A stretch of DNA of 64,000 nt from Vulcanimicrobium alpinum (GTDB lineage: Bacteria > Vulcanimicrobiota > Vulcanimicrobiia > Vulcanimicrobiales > Vulcanimicrobiaceae): the NCBI RefSeq assembly GCF_027923555.1, contig NZ_AP025523.1:992001-1056000 (forward strand), written 5' to 3'. Positions 58,662-64,000 of the stretch are shown in pieces. A model generated the notes under the pieces. The model did no database searches. It was given only the letters and a program-made list of their open reading frames with translations, and was not told the DNA's origin. The position numbers and the translations under genes were made by a program. Position 1 is the first letter of the stretch; every line of letters starts with the position of its first letter.

Positions 58662-60276
58662 CCGCCGGCTGAGCGCCGCGCTGCTCGGCGCGGCGCTCGT
58701 CTCGCTCCCCGCCGCACCGGGCGCACAAGAACCCGCGCGCCATCCGTGGACCGTGCCGCACGTGCTGCGCTACGCGACCGGGGAAGACATCGTCGGGCTC
58801 AACCCGCACCTCAACCCGCAAGTCACCCTCGCGCTGATGAGTTCGCTGACGATGGCGTGGCTCGTCCGTTACGACGCACGCAACCGGCCCGTCCCCGAAC
58901 TCGCGACGGCGGTGCCGTCGCGCGCGAACGGCGGCGTCTCGGCCGACGGCACGACGATCACGTATCACCTGCGGCGCGACGCGAAGTGGTCCGACGGCGT
59001 CCCGTTTACCGCCGAGGACGTGCGCTTCTCGATCGACGTCGTGCGCAATCCCAAGAACAACGAGTCGACGCACGAAGGATTCGATCTGATCCGGTCCGTC
59101 GACACGCCGGACCCGTACACCGTCGTGCTGCACCTGACGCGGCCGCACTCCTCGTTCTACGTCACCTTCGGGTCGGCGTACGCCCAGCCGTGCATCCTCC
59201 CCAAGCATCTGCTCGGGTCGCTGGCGAGCATCAACGAGGCGCCGTACAACGCGCTCCCGGTCGGGATCGGTCCGTTCAAGTACGCATCGTGGCAGCGCGG
59301 CGACTCGGTCACGATGGTCCCCGATCCGCTCTACTTCGGTCGCAAGCCGAAGCTGCAGAAGGTCGTCTTCAAGATCATCCCCGACCGCAACACGACGCTT
59401 ACCCAGCTCACGACGCACGAGATCGACCTGTGGAACCTCACGCCGTCGGCGTTCTACGATCGCGTGCGCGTACTGCCGGCCGTGCGCGTCTCGCGGCAAG
59501 CGTCGTATCTCTACAACCACATCGACTTCAACCTGCAGCATCCGGCCCTCGCCGACCCGGCGGTGCGGCGTGCGCTGCGGCTCGCGATCGACCGGCGCAC
59601 GATCCTGGCGAAGATTCGCCACGGCGTCGGTATCCTGCAAGAGACCGTGCTTGCGCCCGGGCACCCGTTCCACATCGACGTGCCGCTGATCCCATACGAC
59701 GTCGCGGCCGCCAACGCGATGCTCGACGCGGCCGGCTGGGCACGCGGCGCCGACGGCGTGCGGACGAAACGCGGCGTACGCCTCGAGCTCGATTTCGCAA
59801 GCGGCTCGGGGCTGCCCGACACCGACGCGATCGTCGAACTGATCCGCGCCTCGTGGCAGCAGATCGGCGTCGCGATCGAACTGCGCCACTATCCGTCGCA
59901 GCTCTATTTCGCGCCGGCGAATGCCGGCGGGATCGTCTACGGCGGCAAGTACGACGTCGCGATCTTCGCGTGGCTCGTCAGCCCGAGCGGAAATCTCGAG
60001 AACCTCTTCGGCTGCGACCGCTTCCCGCCGAAGGGGGCGAACACGGTGCGCTACTGCAGCCCCGCCGTCGATCGCGCCTTCGCCGCGTTCGACCGCACCT
60101 ACGAACCGGCGGCGCAGCAGCAGGCCGCGCGCTTTTTTCAGGAGCAGCTGGTGCGCGACGTGCCGACCGTCGTAACCGACGCGCGCGAAGACCTGTTCTC
60201 GTACAACGACGACCTGCACGGCTTTCACCCCAACCAAGTCACGCCGTTCGACGATCTGGTCGACGCTGACATTTGA
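58654..60276 (+). CDS. Peptide-type substrate-binding protein, second of four, with a rare start codon
   Basis: About 540 residues. The homologous part begins upstream of the first GTG (58753): in this frame RRLSAALLGAALVSLPAAPG forms a signal peptide and AQEPARH matches AAEPARHN of the next two paralogs. No ATG, GTG or TTG precedes it in frame back to the stop; an ATT at 58654 or ATC at 58651 is the probable start, overlapping the upstream stop at 58659-58661. Core motifs: YHLRRDAKWSDGVPFTAEDV, PVGIGPFKYASWQRGDSVTM, ADPAVRRALRLAIDRRTI. No lipobox. Ligand unknown. Confidence 0.85.
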   Translation: MSSRRLSAALLGAALVSLPAAPGAQEPARHPWTVPHVLRYATGEDIVGLNPHLNPQVTLALMSSLTMAWLVRYDARNRPVPELATAVPSRANGGVSADGTTITYHLRRDAKWSDGVPFTAEDVRFSIDVVRNPKNNESTHEGFDLIRSVDTPDPYTVVLHLTRPHSSFYVTFGSAYAQPCILPKHLLGSLASINEAPYNALPVGIGPFKYASWQRGDSVTMVPDPLYFGRKPKLQKVVFKIIPDRNTTLTQLTTHEIDLWNLTPSAFYDRVRVLPAVRVSRQASYLYNHIDFNLQHPALADPAVRRALRLAIDRRTILAKIRHGVGILQETVLAPGHPFHIDVPLIPYDVAAANAMLDAAGWARGADGVRTKRGVRLELDFASGSGLPDTDAIVELIRASWQQIGVAIELRHYPSQLYFAPANAGGIVYGGKYDVAIFAWLVSPSGNLENLFGCDRFPPKGANTVRYCSPAVDRAFAAFDRTYEPAAQQQAARFFQEQLVRDVPTVVTDAREDLFSYNDDLHGFHPNQVTPFDDLVDADI

Positions 60277-60287
60277 GGAGGATCGCC

Positions 60288-61904
60288 ATGGTCACTCGCA
60301 GGCTCGTCTCCCTCGCGGCCGCGCTGGCCCTGCTCGCCGCGCCGCTCGGCGCCGCCGAACCGGCGCGTCACAATGCCTCGACGATCCCGCACACCCTGCG
60401 GATCGGCGACACACAGGACTTCGACAACCTCAACCCGTTCTTCGCCACCGCGCTCAGCCTCGGCAACCTCTCGCAGCTCACGATGGCGTACCTCGCGCGC
60501 TACGACCGCGCGAACCGGCCGACGCCGGAGCTCGCGACGGTGATTCCGACCAAGGCGAACGGCGGGATCAGCCGCGACGGCAAGACGATCACGTGGCATC
60601 TGCGCCGCGGCGTGAAGTGGTCGGACGGCGCGCCGTTCGACGCCGACGACGTGGTGTTCTCGACCGCCGCCGTCAAGAATCCGAAGAACAACGTCGTCGG
60701 CCGCAACGGCTGGGACCGCATCATGCGGGTCGACGAGCCCGACAAGTACACGGTGGTCTTTCACCTCGATCGCCCGTTCGCCGACTACCTTCCGACGTTT
60801 TTCGGCTCGGCCGGCGCGAACCCGTGCATCCTGCCCAAACATCTGCTCGGCGATCTCCCCGAGATCAACGACGCGCCGTACAACGCGAAGCCGGTCGGGA
60901 TCGGACCGTTCCGCTACGTCGAGTGGGCGCGCGGCGATCACGTGACGCTCGAGCGCAATCCGTACTACTGGCGCGGCCTGCCGAAACTCGAGAAGGTCGT
61001 GCTGAAGATCATCCCCGACCGCAACACGCTGCTGACGCAATTGCAGACGGGCGAAGTCGATCTGTGGGCGTACGTCCCGTCGGCATACGTGGAGCGGGTC
61101 ACCGCGTTGCCCGGGATCGCGTCGCAGCGGCATCCGAGCTTCCTGTTCAACCACATCGACTTCAACACGACGCATCCGGGCGTCAGCGATCCGGCGGTGC
61201 GCGCGGCGATCCGGCTGGCCACGGATCGTGCGCTCATGCTGCGCAAGCAGAATCACGGCGTCGGGATCCTGCAAGAGAGCGAGATCAGCCCGGTCAACCC
61301 GCTCTACACGCCGATCCCGCCCGTCCCGTACGACCCCGCGCGCGCAAACGCCCTGCTCGATCGCGCCGGCTGGAAGCGCGGGCCTGACGGCGTCCGGCAG
61401 AAGGACGGGAAACGCCTCGAGCTCGAGCTCGGAGCGTACACCGGCAGTCAGGACGTCGACTCGCGGATCGAACTGATGCGCTCGATGTGGCAGCCGCTGG
61501 GTGTAACGCTCGACGTGAAGCGCTACGCGATCGCGAAGTTCTTCCAGCTCACCGGCGGGATCATGTACGGCGGAAAATGGGACATCACGCTGTTCGCCTG
61601 GCAGCTCACGCCGACCGGTGACCTGAACAACACGAACAGCTGCGCGCTCATCCCGCCGAACGGGCAGAACGTGACGCGTCTGTGCGATCGGACGCTCGAG
61701 TCGCTGCTGGGTCGATTCAAGGAGACGTACGACGAGCCGGAGCGGCGCGTGCTGCTCGGCAAGATCACGCGGCGGATCAGCGAGCTGGTGCCGTTCTTCG
61801 TCCTGTGGGTTTCCGAGGACGTCTTCGCATACAACCGCGACCTGACGGGCTTTCATCCCAACAACACGACCGCGTTCGACGACGTCATGAACGTCGACAT
61901 CTGA
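60288..61904 (+). CDS. Peptide-type substrate-binding protein, third of four
   Basis: A 538-residue exported binding protein; ATG at 60288 with GAGGAGG upstream, signal peptide LVSLAAALALLAAPLGAAEP without lipobox. Core motifs: ITWHLRRGVKWSDGAPFDAD, PVGIGPFRYVEWARGDHVTL, DRNTLLTQLQTGEVDLWAYV. It is very close to the next protein over the full length, so this pair arose by recent duplication. Confidence 0.92.
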   Translation: MVTRRLVSLAAALALLAAPLGAAEPARHNASTIPHTLRIGDTQDFDNLNPFFATALSLGNLSQLTMAYLARYDRANRPTPELATVIPTKANGGISRDGKTITWHLRRGVKWSDGAPFDADDVVFSTAAVKNPKNNVVGRNGWDRIMRVDEPDKYTVVFHLDRPFADYLPTFFGSAGANPCILPKHLLGDLPEINDAPYNAKPVGIGPFRYVEWARGDHVTLERNPYYWRGLPKLEKVVLKIIPDRNTLLTQLQTGEVDLWAYVPSAYVERVTALPGIASQRHPSFLFNHIDFNTTHPGVSDPAVRAAIRLATDRALMLRKQNHGVGILQESEISPVNPLYTPIPPVPYDPARANALLDRAGWKRGPDGVRQKDGKRLELELGAYTGSQDVDSRIELMRSMWQPLGVTLDVKRYAIAKFFQLTGGIMYGGKWDITLFAWQLTPTGDLNNTNSCALIPPNGQNVTRLCDRTLESLLGRFKETYDEPERRVLLGKITRRISELVPFFVLWVSEDVFAYNRDLTGFHPNNTTAFDDVMNVDI

Positions 61905-61934
61905 ACGCGCACCCCATTCGAGGTATTCCTACCG

Positions 61935-63548
61935 GTGAAGAGATCGTTCGCTGCCGTCTTGACGGCCGTCGTGCTGCTTGCGACGCAGGCCGGCGCCGCC
62001 GAACCCGCGCGGCACAACTCCACGACCGTCCCGCACACGCTGCGCATCGGCGACACGCTCGACTTCGACAGCCTCAACCCTCACCTGGCGACCGCGCTCA
62101 CGCTCGGCTACCTCTCGCAGCTCACGATGGCGTACCTGGTGCGCTACGGGCACGACAACAAGCCGATCCCGGAGCTGGCGACGAGCGTCCCGACGCAGGC
62201 GAACGGCGGGATCAGCCGCGACGGCAAGACGATCACCTGGCACCTGCGGCGCGGGGTGAAGTGGTCGGACGGCGTGCCGTTCGACGCCGACGACGTTGTC
62301 TTCTCGACGAGCGTCGTGAACAATCCGGCCAACAACGAAGTCGGCCGCGACGGCTGGGATCAGATCGTGAAGGTCGACGAGCCCGATAAGTACACCGTCG
62401 TCTACCATCTGAATAGGCCCTACGCCAGCTATCTTCCGACGTTCTTCGGCTCCGCCGGAGCCAACCCGTGCATCCTGCCGAAGCACCTGCTGAGCAATCT
62501 TCCGAACATCAACACCGCGCCGTACAACAGCAAACCGGTCGGAATCGGACCGTTCCGCTATGCGGAGTGGGTGCGCGGCGATCACGTCACGCTCGAGCGG
62601 AACCCGTTCTACTGGCGCGGTCAGCCCAAGCTCGAGAAGGTGATCTTCAAGATCATCCCCGACCGCAACACGCTGCAGACGCAGCTGCAGACCGGCGAGG
62701 TCGACCTATGGGCATTCGTCCCGTCGGCGTACGTGGAGCGCGTCACGGCCTTCCCGAACGTCGCCCACACGCGCGCACCCGGCTTTCTCTACGTCCACGT
62801 CGACTTCAACACGTCGCACGCGGTGCTGAGAGATCTCGCGGTGCGCGAGGCGCTGAGGTACGCGACCGATCGCAAACTCCTGCGCGACAAGCAGAACCAC
62901 GGCGTCGGCATCCTCCAGGAGAGCCCGCTCACGCCGGTGAGCCCGCTCTACTCGCCGATCCCCGAAGTTCCGCACGACGTCGCCAAGGCGAACGCGCTGC
63001 TCGACCGCGCCGGCTGGAAACGCGGCCCGGACGGGATCCGCGCCAAAAACGGGACGCGGCTGGAACTCGACTACGGTTCGGTCGCCGGGAGTCAGGACAT
63101 CGATGCGCGGATCGAACTGCTGCGTTCGATGTGGTCTCAGATCGGCGTCGCGCTCAACGTGAAGCACTACGCATCGCCGCAATTCTTCCAGGTGACCGGC
63201 GGGATTCTCTACGGCGGAAAGTGGGACGTGACGTCGTTCTCGTGGCAAGTGACGCCCGACTCCGACCTCAATCCGCAGAACGCGTGCGGCACGATCCCGC
63301 CGAAGGGTCAGAACGTGACCCGGCTCTGCGATCGGCAGCTGGACGCATCGCTGACGGCGCTGAAGGAGACCTACGACGAGAAGCAGCGCAAGGCGCTCGT
63401 CGCCAGGATCACGCGACGCGTCAGCGAGCTCGTGCCGTACTTCGTGCTGTGGATCTTCGAAGACGTGCACGTCTTCAACCGCGATCTCGCCGGCTTCCAC
63501 CCCAACGCCACCACGCCGTTCGACGACTTCATGAACGTCGACATCTAG
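61935..63548 (+). CDS. Peptide-type substrate-binding protein, fourth of four
   Basis: A 537-residue exported binding protein, near-identical in layout to the third copy (GTG start; signal SFAAVLTAVVLLATQAGAAE; ITWHLRRGVKWSDGVPFDAD; PVGIGPFRYAEWVRGDHVTL). Differences cluster in the ligand-lobe segments (for example PNVAHTRAPGFLYVHVDFNT versus PGIASQRHPSFLFNHIDFNT), which suggests altered specificity. Its stop overlaps that of the convergent membrane-protein gene in CTAG at 63545-63548. Confidence 0.92.
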   Translation: MKRSFAAVLTAVVLLATQAGAAEPARHNSTTVPHTLRIGDTLDFDSLNPHLATALTLGYLSQLTMAYLVRYGHDNKPIPELATSVPTQANGGISRDGKTITWHLRRGVKWSDGVPFDADDVVFSTSVVNNPANNEVGRDGWDQIVKVDEPDKYTVVYHLNRPYASYLPTFFGSAGANPCILPKHLLSNLPNINTAPYNSKPVGIGPFRYAEWVRGDHVTLERNPFYWRGQPKLEKVIFKIIPDRNTLQTQLQTGEVDLWAFVPSAYVERVTAFPNVAHTRAPGFLYVHVDFNTSHAVLRDLAVREALRYATDRKLLRDKQNHGVGILQESPLTPVSPLYSPIPEVPHDVAKANALLDRAGWKRGPDGIRAKNGTRLELDYGSVAGSQDIDARIELLRSMWSQIGVALNVKHYASPQFFQVTGGILYGGKWDVTSFSWQVTPDSDLNPQNACGTIPPKGQNVTRLCDRQLDASLTALKETYDEKQRKALVARITRRVSELVPYFVLWIFEDVHVFNRDLAGFHPNATTPFDDFMNVDI

Positions 63549-64000
63549 GCGCCGCGGCGCGCGCGTCGGCTGCGCGCGTCTAGGACGATTGCGAGGCCGA
63601 GTACGATGCAGCCCGCCAGGGGCAGCGCACGCAGCGCTCCCCAGGCGGGCTGCGCGGTGTCGAGGCCGGCGGCGTGCTGCTCCGCTTCCCACACCGCGCT
63701 CGCGTCGGCGCCGGCCGGCGCGCGAAAGCCCGCGGGGAGCGCATCCGGCCACGTCGGCGCCGGCGCGGCGATCGCGAGCGGGAGCGCGGCGGCGAGCGCG
63801 ATCGCGAACGCCGCGAGCGGAGCGGCGTCCGCGCGCTCGCAGCGCGCGCCGATGCCGAGCGCCGCGAACGCGCACGCGACGGCGAGGCCTTGCGCGAAGA
63901 TCTGCAGGTGCGCGGGCTCGCGCTGCGCGAGCCCGAACCAGTCGACGACCACGAGAGCGGCGGCGATCCCCGCGAGCGCGCGGGCGCGGCCGGTGCTGCG
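63545..64000 (-). CDS. Membrane protein, partial; begins beyond the window
   Basis: The minus-strand frame is open from the stop at 63545-63547 to the window edge, so at least 151 residues, probably more; a GTG at 63952 is an internal candidate start. Hydrophobic helices include LAVACAFAALGIGA, AAFAIALAAALPLAIA and LAGCIVLGLAIVLDA, with an outside loop containing TWPDALPAGFRAPAGADASA. The alternation of helices and loop fits the C-terminus of a polytopic membrane protein such as a glycosyltransferase-like or YfhO-like family member, without a deciding motif. Confidence 0.55.
   Translation of the reverse strand, partial: RSTGRARALAGIAAALVVVDWFGLAQREPAHLQIFAQGLAVACAFAALGIGARCERADAAPLAAFAIALAAALPLAIAAPAPTWPDALPAGFRAPAGADASAVWEAEQHAAGLDTAQPAWGALRALPLAGCIVLGLAIVLDARSRRARRGA

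Noticed and set aside
56892-63548. Long antisense frames (over 500 codons each) opposite the tandem binding proteins
   Set aside because: They mirror the paralogy of the sense genes and show no domain; their similarity to each other comes from the sense strand.

Overview
This is a 64 kb stretch of a very GC-rich, gene-dense bacterial chromosome. Many starts are GTG or TTG, stop/start overlaps of the ATGA, GTGA and TGATG type are frequent, and long antisense shadow frames are everywhere. I see no rRNA, tRNA, CRISPR array, insertion sequence or phage gene. Several lipoproteins, a TolC-type protein and a protein ending like an outer-membrane barrel point to a cell with two membranes. The mix of a copper-amine-oxidase-like stalk fused to a barrel, SUF-only Fe-S assembly, many peptide-binding proteins and high GC would fit an environmental lineage such as Eremiobacterota (WPS-2) or a relative. 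That placement is inference only.

Layout. 1-3.6 kb: methyltransferase, K+ channel with RCK domains on both sides of the pore, peroxiredoxin, metallo-hydrolase. 3.6-8.5 kb (minus): pyroglutamyl peptidase, a PHP phosphoesterase with a histone-H1-like tail, a peptide-binding lipoprotein, pyrE. 8.6-10 kb (minus): an ECF sigma factor followed by a protein joining an anti-sigma zinc finger to an O6-alkylguanine methyltransferase, the most striking find here. 10-14.2 kb: envelope and hypothetical genes and a GH125 mannosidase. 14.2-27 kb: a catabolic island with an acyl-CoA synthetase, a Liv-type ABC importer (with a LivM-LivG fusion), an IclR regulator, 2-oxoacid dehydrogenase E1alpha/E1beta/E2, a short-chain dehydrogenase and a lone TRAP binding protein.

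27-35 kb: small envelope proteins, then sufCDSU facing a SufR-like repressor and a second NifU-like scaffold, with no sufB. 35-41.5 kb: YceI, a DUF885 peptidase, a decayed Crp/Fnr regulator, O-methyltransferase/flavin reductase/metallo-hydrolase, superoxide dismutase and a LON-domain protein. 41.5-50.5 kb: folD with an altered active site, cyclophilin, alpha/beta hydrolase, TlpA-like thioredoxin, nitrilase, and the stalk-barrel envelope protein behind a structured leader. 50.7-64 kb: carotenoid-type oxidoreductase, thioesterase, efflux adaptor plus TolC without a pump, a tandem AsnC/AhbA-like protein, and four consecutive peptide-binding proteins without permease or ATPase genes.

Functional links. 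The Liv/IclR/dehydrogenase/SDR block reads as uptake and oxidation of a small keto acid, diol or acyloin, with the synthetase activating the product. SufR, SufCDSU and the NifU-like protein form an Fe-S biogenesis and sensing unit. A dispersed inverted repeat (three copies) closes transcription units at about 16.2, 27.1 and 43.4 kb.
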